DNA from: JALZVT01 sp964519335
Lineage (GTDB): Bacteria; Pseudomonadota; Gammaproteobacteria; Pseudomonadales; Azotimanducaceae
Direction: 5' to 3'
Assembly: GCA_964519335.1 (NCBI GenBank)
Contig: CAZFIA010000038.1
Coordinates: 1-29,245 of the forward strand
DNA: 29,245 bases
The position numbers and the translations under genes are program-made. Below the pieces are notes generated by a model that worked only from the letters and a program-made list of their open reading frames with translations, searched no databases and had not been told where the DNA came from. Below, in pieces: positions 15,482 through 22,651 of the stretch. Each line of letters opens with the position of its first letter. Position 1 is the first letter of the stretch.

Positions 15482-16075
15482 ATGAAGCGGCCAACAAAAT
15501 TTCTGACGTATGCCAGCGCGTTAGCCGCGCTCTGGCTCGTTATTCCGGTGGCATCTGCAACCGACAGGGGATACAGCTACGGCTCAATCGCCTACTCCAA
15601 TTCCGACGGGATTGAGGGCTTCAGCGGCCTTGGTTCCTACGATCTGGGTAACGATGTGCGCATCATTGCCGGTGGGGGTGTTGTGGGTACCGGCGGATTG
15701 AACCTGCGCACCTTTAGCCTGGGCGCGGGCTACATTGCCCGGCTGTCTAGCTCAACCGACCTGATTATTGATGCGGGGTTTTTGAATGTCGAAAACCAAT
15801 TCCTTTTTGTGGGTACAGGGGATGACGAATGGGGCGGCTTTGGTGCACTAAAGCTCCGCTTTGCGGCCGGAGAGAATGTCGATATTGAGCCCGCAATCTC
15901 CTACGTAAAACTGTTTGATATTGACTTTGGAGACGATGATCAGTTTGTTTATGGCATCACGGCCCGATTTTGGGTGGGACAGAGGTTCGCAATAGAATTG
16001 GGTGTGACTGACTCAGAAGATGCAATTGATCCCACATTATTACTAGGTATGCGCTTTGGAAGGAAAAAACGTTAA
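15482..16075 (+). CDS. Predicted beta-barrel outer-membrane protein, YfaZ-like
   Basis: This protein of about 197 residues begins with a signal peptide (MKRPTKFLTYASALAALWLVIPVASA). The mature part alternates glycine-rich hydrophobic strands such as YSYGSIAYS, VRIIAGGGVVG, SLGAGYIARLSSSTDLIIDAGF, FGALKLRFAA and VYGITARFWVGQRFAIELGV. It ends in a strand followed by basic residues (LLLGMRFGRKKR), not a classical terminal Phe. Its size and strand pattern fit a small barrel of about eight strands. Assignment to the YfaZ-like group is tentative. ATG 15482 is chosen over TTG 15461 because it starts the signal peptide and has GGGA eight bases upstream. The TAA stop overlaps the ATG of the TPR gene by one base. 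Confidence 0.65.
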   Translation: MKRPTKFLTYASALAALWLVIPVASATDRGYSYGSIAYSNSDGIEGFSGLGSYDLGNDVRIIAGGGVVGTGGLNLRTFSLGAGYIARLSSSTDLIIDAGFLNVENQFLFVGTGDDEWGGFGALKLRFAAGENVDIEPAISYVKLFDIDFGDDDQFVYGITARFWVGQRFAIELGVTDSEDAIDPTLLLGMRFGRKKR

Positions 16076-16818
16076 TGCAGTCTGAACACACTGATCCCGA
16101 AGAAGGGGATGCACGACAACAAATTTTGGGCTTGATGGAAGATAACTCCGTCGCCCGCCTGTATGAGGCGACACTAAGTTATTGTGAGCGGTTTCCTACA
16201 TCGACCTGGGGCTGGCTCATCTCTGTGCCTGCACTCATCGATCTGGGTCGCTATAAAGACGCAAAGAAAGCGCTGCGAATGGCGCGTACTCTGAGTATCA
16301 CTCAGGCCGAAACAGAAGCCTTATCCTCGGCCATTGGAAAAGCCAACGCGGGTGCGAATACCGCAGCCAATGCTAGCAAGAACAACGGCTCAAACAGCGG
16401 TGCTGATTCTGATGCGGATGCAGAAAATGACATCGAAATCGATCCCGAAACAGAAGCACGGTTGTGTTACTGGTCGTGCATGATTCACAAAGACCAGGGC
16501 AACTTGAAGCGAGCCCAGGGCTGGATCGAGGAAGCTATTGGACATGCGGAAGGCGAAGGCTCTTATTGGGTGACTTACGGCGAAATATTAGCCAAACGAG
16601 GCAAGGTAAAGCAGGCGCGTAACGCCCATCTTGCGGCGATAGAGGCGGCGACCTCAGATGTCGATGAGGCGCATTTCAATCTTGCGTTGTTGCTGCGAGG
16701 CGAGCGTCGTTACCGCGAAGCCCTTACCGAAGTGAAAAAAGCGCTGAAGATTGATCCAGACTACGCGGAGGCGCATGTGTTGCGACAAGATCTGGAATCG
16801 GTATTGCAGAGTCCATAA
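16075..16818 (+). CDS. TPR-repeat protein, cytoplasmic
   Basis: This 247-residue protein has no signal peptide. Tetratricopeptide-like helices are visible at about residues 15-80 (WGWLISVPALIDLGRYKDAKKALRMARTLS) and about 125-245 (KDQGNLKRAQGWIEEAI, GEILAKRGKVKQARNAHLAAIEAA and RRYREALTEVKKALKIDPDYAEAH). An Ala/Asn/Asp-rich spacer (about 88-120, KANAGANTAANASKN to DADAEND) separates the two halves and is probably disordered. TPR domains mediate protein-protein contacts; the partner is unknown. The start overlaps the stop of the preceding outer-membrane gene (TAATG), so the pair is translationally coupled. A tRNA gene begins 12 bp after its stop. Confidence 0.8.
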   Translation: MQSEHTDPEEGDARQQILGLMEDNSVARLYEATLSYCERFPTSTWGWLISVPALIDLGRYKDAKKALRMARTLSITQAETEALSSAIGKANAGANTAANASKNNGSNSGADSDADAENDIEIDPETEARLCYWSCMIHKDQGNLKRAQGWIEEAIGHAEGEGSYWVTYGEILAKRGKVKQARNAHLAAIEAATSDVDEAHFNLALLLRGERRYREALTEVKKALKIDPDYAEAHVLRQDLESVLQSP

Positions 16819-16830
16819 ACTTTAAGAATT

Positions 16831-16907
16831 CGGCGTGTAGCGCAGTCTGGTAGCGCATCTGTCTCGGGGTCAGAGGGTCGGGAGTTCGAATCTCTCCACG
16901 CCGACCA
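16831..16907 (+). tRNA. tRNA-Pro (anticodon CGG)
   Basis: The 77-base gene folds into a cloverleaf. The 7-bp acceptor stem is CGGCGTG/CACGCCG, the D-arm stem is GCGC/GCGC, and the T-arm is GGGAG-TTCGAAT-CTCTC. The encoded 3' end is ACCA. The anticodon loop CTCGGGG gives anticodon CGG at 16865-16867, reading codon CCG, with G37 as usual for proline tRNAs. The anticodon stem has a T-T mismatch at its loop-closing pair (positions 31/39), a small departure from other proline tRNAs. A T-rich stretch follows at 16910-16920. Confidence 0.95.
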
Positions 16908-16942
16908 ACTTTTCTTTTTTTCCGGTCATACCACTTTAGTTT

Positions 16943-18118
16943 TCACACTAACAGCCGTTCGCTGCGATACAGCCGTGTTGCCAGCAGAAACAGAAGTGCT
17001 GCGACTATTAGCGTAGTGACTGCGCTGAGCAGTGGCCATAGTGGCTCTATGACACCGTCGCTAATAATCTCGCTTACCAACAATGATTGGCTAAGGCTCG
17101 GCAGCAGCATAAGTGGTGTGGATGGGTCGACGCCCATAATGCCCGTGATGATCAACGGCAAGGTGGGTACAAAAATCACGCCAGACAGATAGGTTTGTGC
17201 TTCTTTGAAACTCTTGGCAAATCCGGCAACAACCGTGAGTAGGGCTGCTGCCAATAGGGTGAGCGGCAGACACAGCGCAATAACCATCAGCAGTTTTTGC
17301 ACACCAAATGTAAGCGACATCCCGATGCGATGAAAGGGCACAAAAGGAATGGCGAGAGCAAATATTATTAGAAAGACAAGCAGCGCCAGCAAACTAAACG
17401 CACTGGTGGCGCCGAGTTTTCCGAGCACGAGTGCCGGACGTTCCACCGGTTGGGTGAGCAATGGCTCTAATGAACCGTGGTCACGCTCTCCGGCGGTTGT
17501 ATCTATGGCGAGATAAAACCCTCCCATAAAAATCACCAGCACCAGCAGGTACGGAAAGCTCGCGAGTATGGATAGCGCTCGTGCTGCCGGCGATGCAGTA
17601 TCGAGCGTTTGCACATCAATGGGATCGATGATTTGGGTGCTGATCCCTCGCACCTGCAGGCGCATGCGTCCAATCATGCCGCTGTAGCCTCGCAACAATC
17701 CGTTCAACTGAGCATAGTGGCGCGCTGCATCACCAAACTTTGAACTGTCGTGAATGAGTTGTACGTAGCCTGCGCCGTTGTTGAACGATTCGGCGTAACT
17801 CTCGGGAATAACCAGTACCAGCTCAACCTCACCATCAGTGACAGCCTGGCGTGGGTCTTCAAGTTCAGTGTGAGTGAATTCGGTGCCTTGTGCCTGTAGC
17901 CATTCAATGAGTGCCGGTGCGTTCTCTGCCCCAATAAGGTGGGCCGCTGGTTTGCTGTCGCTCTTGCCGATGGCCTGATTGAGAATGAACACCATCAGTC
18001 CTACAAACAAAATTGGGCTCAAGACACTTAGACCAAAAGATGAAAGCAGCGTCCGTTTGTCACGCAGGTTATCAAGAGTTTCTTTTTTGAAGATGGTGCC
18101 AACGTGATTCCAGTTCAT
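16943..18118 (-). CDS. ABC-2 type transporter permease, NatB-like
   Basis: This protein of about 391 residues begins MNWNHVGTIFKKETLDNLRDKRTLLSSFG, the typical amphipathic N-terminus of NatB-type permeases, followed by a first membrane helix. A large extracytoplasmic domain (about 45-175) and five or six further membrane helices follow. ERDHGSLEPLLTQPVERPALVLGKLGA is the conserved cytoplasmic segment of ABC-2 permeases. NatAB of Bacillus exports Na+; in other bacteria such pairs have unknown cargo. The frame opens at 18142 (MMTARVEAM...), overlapping the ATPase gene by 20 bp, but ATG 18118 starts the conserved part. No strong ribosome-binding site favours either, and translational coupling to the ATPase is likely. 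Confidence 0.88.
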   Translation of the reverse strand: MNWNHVGTIFKKETLDNLRDKRTLLSSFGLSVLSPILFVGLMVFILNQAIGKSDSKPAAHLIGAENAPALIEWLQAQGTEFTHTELEDPRQAVTDGEVELVLVIPESYAESFNNGAGYVQLIHDSSKFGDAARHYAQLNGLLRGYSGMIGRMRLQVRGISTQIIDPIDVQTLDTASPAARALSILASFPYLLVLVIFMGGFYLAIDTTAGERDHGSLEPLLTQPVERPALVLGKLGATSAFSLLALLVFLIIFALAIPFVPFHRIGMSLTFGVQKLLMVIALCLPLTLLAAALLTVVAGFAKSFKEAQTYLSGVIFVPTLPLIITGIMGVDPSTPLMLLPSLSQSLLVSEIISDGVIEPLWPLLSAVTTLIVAALLFLLATRLYRSERLLV

Positions 18119-18122
18119 AGCT

Positions 18123-18875
18123 TCAACCCGCGCCGTCATCATCGTCGGTGAGTCCGAGGGCAGCTACAAACGCATCTTCAAGATCATTGCATTTGGTTTG
18201 CTCACGAATCTCATCTGCTGTACCGCGTGCCTTGACCTGACCGGCTGCAATAATCACCAGGTCATCACAGAGGCTGGCCACCTCCTGCATGATGTGGCTT
18301 GAGAACAGCACGCATTTGCCGGAGTCTTTCAGGCCATTGATGATGTCTCTTAGAGCGCGGGTGGCCATCACGTCCAAGCCGTTGGTAGGTTCATCTAGGA
18401 CAACGTTCTTTGGTTCGTGAATAAGCGCTCGAGCCAACGCAGTTTTGAGTTTTTGACCCTGCGAAAACCCCTTGGCGCGCCGATCGATAAACTTTTGCAT
18501 ATCCAGTTGAGTCACTAGTGACTCGATTCGGGCATCCAGTACGTCGCCGGCTAGACCATTTAGCCGGCCAAAGTAGGCAACGTTTTCGCGTGCGGTCAGG
18601 CGCTCATAGATCCCAGCGTTGTGAGGCAGTGCACCCAGTCGCTCGCGCACGCCCAGCGGATCTTTGGCAGTATCTATGCCATCGATCAGTGCATGCCCCC
18701 GGGTTGGATTAATCACCGTGTACAACACTCGCAAGGTTGTCGATTTGCCTGCACCGTTTGGGCCGAGCAGTGCCGTTATTTTTCCATCGGGCGCGTCGAA
18801 GCTAACATGATCAACCGCCGTGACTTCACTTTTTCCTTTGCCAAAGCGTTTGTGCAAATCGCGCACTTCAATCAT
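18123..18875 (-). CDS. ABC transporter ATP-binding protein, NatA-like
   Basis: This 250-residue ATPase partners the downstream permease. Walker A is GPNGAGKST (about 38-46). The signature region is FSQGQKLKTALARALIHEP, with SQGQ in place of the usual SGGQ as often seen in NatA-type proteins. Walker B and D-loop are VVLDEPTNGLD, and the switch His is in FSSHIMQEV. The acidic tail LTDDDDGAG ends the protein. Its ATG overlaps the stop of the secreted hydrolase gene by four bases (ATGA), and its stop lies just before the permease start. Hydrolase, ATPase and permease are therefore one translationally coupled unit. Confidence 0.93.
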   Translation of the reverse strand: MIEVRDLHKRFGKGKSEVTAVDHVSFDAPDGKITALLGPNGAGKSTTLRVLYTVINPTRGHALIDGIDTAKDPLGVRERLGALPHNAGIYERLTARENVAYFGRLNGLAGDVLDARIESLVTQLDMQKFIDRRAKGFSQGQKLKTALARALIHEPKNVVLDEPTNGLDVMATRALRDIINGLKDSGKCVLFSSHIMQEVASLCDDLVIIAAGQVKARGTADEIREQTKCNDLEDAFVAALGLTDDDDGAG

Positions 18876-20548
18876 TGGGGTGCCTTCTGTTCGCTACCTG
18901 AAGGCTCTTTACTCGCTGAAGGCTCTTTATTCGCTGAAGGCTCTNNNNNNNNNNNNNNNNNNNNNNNNNNNNNNNNNNNNNNNNNNNNNNNNNNNNNNNN
19001 NNNNNNNNNNNNNNNNNNNNNNNNNNNNNNNNNNNNNNNNNNNNTCGCTGAAGGCTCTGGCTCCGGTCCCATCGAGTTTAAGAAAAATGACATGGCTCGC
19101 TGTCGATCGATGCAGCCGGCTTCGTTTTCAAGGGTTGAGTCGATATCTGCCTCGGCGACAAAGTGGGCAACCACGCGCGGAATACAGCCTCTGGCAATCA
19201 CGCCGTGGCCTTGTCCCGGTGCTATGAAGTGATGCGAGTTACTCAGTCCTTGCTGTGCCTTAATCGCGTAGGCCGGGGGTGTGATTGGGTCGAACTCGCC
19301 CGACAGTAACAGTACCGGCGTGTCGCTTTGTAGCGGATCTTTGATATCGGCATCGGCTATACCCTGCGGCCAAACCTCGCAAATCGCTTGCAGTGCCGCG
19401 GCCTGGTCGGCGCCGAGGTAAGTTTGTTCGAGCGCTTGTTTGTCAATGACACCCATATGCGGTGTGTCTTCGGCACACACCACAGAATTGTGCATGCCGT
19501 AGCTGAGTGCTGAGGAGATATTCTTCAATATGCCAACGGCCTGGCTGGTTAGGCTTTGGTAGTGCCCCTCTGCGGCCTGTTTGAGGGTGAACGGGATGAT
19601 CGCTGCTGTCTCTGGGCCGTAAGACAGCAGGCGGGTAACTACGGCCATCGTGCCATATTGCAGTGTTAACTCATCGTAGGCGCCGGTGATCGGGTCGGCG
19701 TAATTCACGGTGGGTGGTTCGTTGCGCAGTGTTTGCGATAGCTCCGCAAAACTCTGGCGCAAGTCTGGGAAAGCGCTCGCGCAGTGCGGCTGGCTCGCGC
19801 AACGCTCAAAGATACTGTCGAGTGTGAGTTGTGCGTTTAGCGCGATATCTGGACCCAGAGCCAGTGTGGGGGGAACCACGCCGTCAATCACCAGGGTTCT
19901 AGTGCTTGCCGGATAGCGGCGCAGAAAATGTTGAGCTACCCGCGAACCATAGGATACGCCGTAGATGTTTAGCTGGTCATAGTCGGCCGCTATGCGCAAT
20001 GCTTCGAGATCTTGCACGGCGATGCTGGTGGTGTAATAGCGCGGATCAGCAATAAGTTGCTGTAAACAGTCTTTGGCAGCCAGCCGAGAATCCTCAAGGG
20101 TGGGTTCTATCTGGATGCTGTTCATCATCTCAAGGGAGCAGGTAAGGGGCGCCGATCTGCCAGTGCCGCGTTGATCCAAAAGCAATATATCTCGCTCGTC
20201 GAGAACGCCAGCAAAAGCTCGAGAGAGTCCCAGGTACATATCCACCGTTGAGCCTCCGGGGCCGCCGGCGACCAGCACGAGTGGATCTGTCGCGGGAGCA
20301 GGGCTCAGCGACCTTATGCGCGCCACATAGAGTTCGATCTGGGTGCCATCGGGTACCTGTGGGTTTTCGGCCACACTGAAGGTTGCGCATTCAGCGCTGC
20401 GCTGGGCCGGGCCATCCAGACTTTTTATCTGGCAAGGTTTGAACTCGCTAAGCTCTGCCGCCACCGCGGTTGGAGTTAGTCCAAAAAAGACCGCCACTAA
20501 CAAGGGTTTAACCCAGAAACGTAGGGTGCTCCTTATGCGGTGTTGCAC
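18872..20548 (-). CDS. Secreted alpha/beta hydrolase, TAP-type peptidase family, with repeat tail (contains assembly gap)
   Basis: A signal peptide (residues about 10-31, KPLLVAVFFGLTPTAVA) precedes an alpha/beta hydrolase of the proline iminopeptidase / tripeptidyl aminopeptidase type. The oxyanion region is GGPGG (about 95-99), DQRGTGRS follows, and the nucleophile is Ser199 in GVSYG. The acid is Asp420 in GEFDPITPP and the catalytic His is 448 in GQGHG, with a TAP-like C-terminal segment. After about residue 494 comes a Pro/Glu/Ser/Lys tail with repeated EPSA(N/S)K hexapeptides; the 100-N gap lies inside it, so true length is unknown. The start is GTG 20548, with GAGG directly before it. 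The gene follows ispB by seven bases and overlaps the ABC ATPase. Likely substrates are N-terminal peptides in the periplasm (inference). Confidence 0.87.
   Translation of the reverse strand: MQHRIRSTLRFWVKPLLVAVFFGLTPTAVAAELSEFKPCQIKSLDGPAQRSAECATFSVAENPQVPDGTQIELYVARIRSLSPAPATDPLVLVAGGPGGSTVDMYLGLSRAFAGVLDERDILLLDQRGTGRSAPLTCSLEMMNSIQIEPTLEDSRLAAKDCLQQLIADPRYYTTSIAVQDLEALRIAADYDQLNIYGVSYGSRVAQHFLRRYPASTRTLVIDGVVPPTLALGPDIALNAQLTLDSIFERCASQPHCASAFPDLRQSFAELSQTLRNEPPTVNYADPITGAYDELTLQYGTMAVVTRLLSYGPETAAIIPFTLKQAAEGHYQSLTSQAVGILKNISSALSYGMHNSVVCAEDTPHMGVIDKQALEQTYLGADQAAALQAICEVWPQGIADADIKDPLQSDTPVLLLSGEFDPITPPAYAIKAQQGLSNSHHFIAPGQGHGVIARGCIPRVVAHFVAEADIDSTLENEAGCIDRQRAMSFFLNSMGPEPEPSAXXXXXXXXXXXXXXXXXXXXXXXXXXXXXXXXXXEPSANKEPSASKEPSGSEQKAPQ
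18898..19058. repeat. 18-bp tandem repeat spanning assembly gap 2
   Basis: Units of 18 bp (CTGAAGGCTCTTTACTCG and close copies) start at 18898, 18916 and 18934, then 100 Ns occupy 18945-19044. A further partial unit occupies 19045-19058. On the minus strand each unit encodes one EPSA(N/S)K hexapeptide. The gap most likely reflects a repeat array the assembler could not resolve, so copy number is unknown. The 100 Ns keep the frame, which may be chance. Confidence 0.85.
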
Positions 20549-20555
20549 CTCGGGG

Positions 20556-21701
20556 TTAACTTAATCGAGCGATCGCGGCGCGTGCGAGATCTTCAAGAGC
20601 GTCGCGGTAAGGATTTTCGGGTAGTTCGAGCAGGGCTTCGATGGCCATGTCGCTTGCTTTGCACGCCTGCGCTTTTGTGTAATCCAGTGCACCACTGCGC
20701 GCGACTGCGGCACAAACGGCGTCGAGTTGATCGGAGCATTTGCTTTCCAGCGCGTCGCGAACGAGCCTCGCATCAGCGGATTGGCCGTTGGCGATCGTGT
20801 AGATCAGGGGCAGGGTGGCTTTGCCTTCGGCAAGATCGTCGCCCACGTTTTTGCCCATAACCTCCGAATCGCCTGCGTAGTCTAACCAGTCGTCGATCAG
20901 CTGGTAGGCCACCCCAAAATGCAAACCGTAGTCGCGCAGATGCTCAATGTTGGCCGCCGTCGAGTCATCTGGCTCGGGTTTATCTCCGTGGTTTCCTGAC
21001 AGCCCAAGCACAGCACTCGAGTGTGCGGCGGCCTGGAACAGCATGGCGGTTTTGCAGCGAATCACTTCCCGATAACTGTCTTCGGAAAGATCCGAGTTGC
21101 CCACATTTGCCAGCTGCAAGACTTCGCCTTCGGCGATTACGTTGGTGGCGTCTGCCAAAATGGCCATGACGTCGAGATTTTCGAGTTCAACCATGAGTTG
21201 GAAGGCACGGGAGTAAAGAAAATCGCCGACCAGCACGCTGGGTGCGTTGCCCCACAGCGCGTTAGCAGTGGCACGGCCCCGACGCAGTCCTGACCGATCG
21301 ACAACGTCATCATGCAGTAGCGTTGCGGTGTGCAGAAATTCGATGATTGCAGCCAGCCGTATATGACCGTTGCCGGTGGCGCCGCAAGCTCTGGCGCCGA
21401 GCAGAACGATGAGCGGTCGCAGGCGTTTGCCACCGGATTCAACAATGTAGCGGCCAATGGACTCCACCAGATCGACGTCTGAGGTGAGTTGGCGGGGAAT
21501 CAATTCGTTTACCGCTGCGAAATCTTCGGTCACCAGCCCAAAGATCCGGGCAAGCTCTGCGGCGGCGCCATCGGCTTGTGCGGCCCTGGTGCTGCCAGAA
21601 GGGTGAGCGGAAGACCGTTCTGACGCCGCATTAGCGGGTGCCGGTGTGTCTGTTACCCTGTTATCAGGGGATGAACTGGAGATGGCAGAGGTCAGTGGCA
21701 T
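20556..21701 (-). CDS. ispB: Octaprenyl diphosphate synthase family
   Basis: This 381-residue trans-prenyltransferase makes the long isoprenoid chain of ubiquinone. The first Asp-rich motif is LLHDDVVDRSGLRRGRATAN and the second is YQLIDDWLDYAGD; GGKRLRPLIVLL is the substrate-binding segment. The family core starts near residue 48 (ELARIFGLVTEDFAAVNELI). The preceding Ser/Ala/Pro-rich extension of about 47 residues is unusual and probably disordered. The ATG at 21701 has GGAAGG just upstream, and no alternative start is evident nearer the core. The gene is divergent from rplU, a conserved gammaproteobacterial arrangement, and is followed on its own strand by the hydrolase and ABC genes. Chain length (8 or 9 units) cannot be read from the sequence. 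Confidence 0.93.
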   Translation of the reverse strand: MPLTSAISSSSPDNRVTDTPAPANAASERSSAHPSGSTRAAQADGAAAELARIFGLVTEDFAAVNELIPRQLTSDVDLVESIGRYIVESGGKRLRPLIVLLGARACGATGNGHIRLAAIIEFLHTATLLHDDVVDRSGLRRGRATANALWGNAPSVLVGDFLYSRAFQLMVELENLDVMAILADATNVIAEGEVLQLANVGNSDLSEDSYREVIRCKTAMLFQAAAHSSAVLGLSGNHGDKPEPDDSTAANIEHLRDYGLHFGVAYQLIDDWLDYAGDSEVMGKNVGDDLAEGKATLPLIYTIANGQSADARLVRDALESKCSDQLDAVCAAVARSGALDYTKAQACKASDMAIEALLELPENPYRDALEDLARAAIARLS

Positions 21702-21764
21702 GGGCCTTCCGGTCTACTTCGAGCTAAACTGTCGTTTGCCCAGTCGATGGTGTAGTCGATTGCA

Positions 21765-21793
21765 TTGTATTCGCCCAAATCAACCCGTAATAT
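21765..21793 (+). promoter_or_regulatory. Candidate promoter for rplU operon
   Basis: TTGTAT (21765-21770) and TAATAT (21788-21793) are 17 bp apart in the 235-bp ispB/rplU intergenic region. Matches to consensus are 3/6 and 4/6. It would give a leader of roughly 135 bases before rplU. Support is only moderate; I see nothing else decisive in the rest of this region apart from the AGGAG ribosome-binding site of rplU. Confidence 0.35.
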
Positions 21794-21936
21794 TACGCGC
21801 CTTTTTCGGCAGTGGCTCGCAGGGTACCTGACGGGTGCTGAGCGAGGCGGAAACCACGGGACAGCGAGCAGGCCAGGGGGCCATTAGAGCGCCTTCCATT
21901 GTAATACAGGTTGCTACGCAGCAGGAGCGATTAGAC

Positions 21937-22248
21937 ATGTTTGCGGTAATTGAAAGCGGCGGAAAACAACACCGGGTCGGCGAGGGCGAAGTGCTCAAGC
22001 TCGAAAAGCTGGGTGTGGCGCCGGGCGAGAATGTGGTGTTCGACAAGGTGCTGATGGTCGCGGATGGCGACAACGTCAATGTGGGCACACCCTACGTCAG
22101 CGGCGGCAAGGTGACTGCCGAGGTGCTGTCGGAGGGCCGCCACAAGAAGGTCCGCATTATCAAGTTCAAGCGGCGCAAGGATTACCTCAAGCGGCAGGGC
22201 CACCGACAGTGGTTTACCGAAGTTAAAATCACTGGAATCAGCGCCTAA
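21937..22248 (+). CDS. rplU: 50S ribosomal protein L21
   Basis: This 103-residue protein has the standard length of bacterial L21, starting MFAVIESGGKQHRVGEGEVLKLEKL and containing KVRIIKFKRRKDYLKRQGHRQWFTEVKI. It binds 23S rRNA in the large subunit. The open frame extends 34 codons upstream, but ATG 21937 gives the family N-terminus and has AGGAG ten bases before it. It leads the rplU-rpmA pair. Confidence 0.98.
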   Translation: MFAVIESGGKQHRVGEGEVLKLEKLGVAPGENVVFDKVLMVADGDNVNVGTPYVSGGKVTAEVLSEGRHKKVRIIKFKRRKDYLKRQGHRQWFTEVKITGISA

Positions 22249-22285
22249 GGCGCGGTTTTTAGACTTTCCAGCAGGAGATCGGCTG

Positions 22286-22555
22286 ATGGCACATAAGAAA
22301 GCAGGTGGTAGTACCCGTAACGGGCGCGATTCGAATCCCAATTATCTGGGGGTTAAGAAATACGGCGGCGAGGCGGTTGTAGCCGGCAATATTCTGGTCC
22401 GCCAGCGAGGCACCAAATTCCATGCGGGAGCCAATGTTGAGATGGGCCGCGATCACACTTTGTTTGCAACCGCAGATGGCGAAGTCAGTTTTGCCGTGAA
22501 GGGGCCGCTCAAGCGGTCCTATATTTCTGTTGAAGCTGCAATAGAAACTCAGTAG
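22286..22555 (+). CDS. rpmA: 50S ribosomal protein L27
   Basis: This 89-residue L27 begins MAHKKAGGSTRNGRDSNPNYLGVKKYGGE. The N-terminal tail reaches toward the peptidyl-transferase centre in the ribosome. An AGGAG element precedes the ATG, and the gene lies 37 bp after rplU. There is no N-terminal cleavage extension of the Firmicutes type. A strong intrinsic terminator follows, separating the ribosomal pair from obgE. Confidence 0.98.
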   Translation: MAHKKAGGSTRNGRDSNPNYLGVKKYGGEAVVAGNILVRQRGTKFHAGANVEMGRDHTLFATADGEVSFAVKGPLKRSYISVEAAIETQ

Positions 22556-22596
22556 ACATTTCGAGAGGCTGTAGGCGAAGCCTTCAAGCTTTGGCT

Positions 22597-22630
22597 AAAA
22601 ACCCCGCCGCGAGCGGGGTTTTTTGTTTTT
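22597..22630 (+). terminator. Intrinsic terminator after rpmA
   Basis: Arms AAAAACCCCGC and GCGGGGTTTTT pair around the loop CGCGA, followed by a T-rich tract continuing to TGTTTTT. It lies 42 bp after rpmA and 22 bp before obgE. It should end or reduce readthrough from the ribosomal genes into obgE-proB. Confidence 0.93.
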
Positions 22631-22651
22631 GACCGGTAACAAGAGATCACC

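Noticed and set aside
18898..19058. The 18-bp repeats as a CRISPR array or intergenic repeat.
   Set aside because: The units have no spacers, are in frame within the hydrolase gene and encode a regular hexapeptide.
18621..19232. A plus-strand frame of about 200 codons running through gap 2.
   Set aside because: It owes its length to the Ns and is antisense to the ABC ATPase and hydrolase genes.
21835..21936. An upstream extension of L21 by 34 codons.
   Set aside because: L21 has a fixed N-terminus (MFAVIESGGKQHRV) with a good AGGAG site before ATG 21937.
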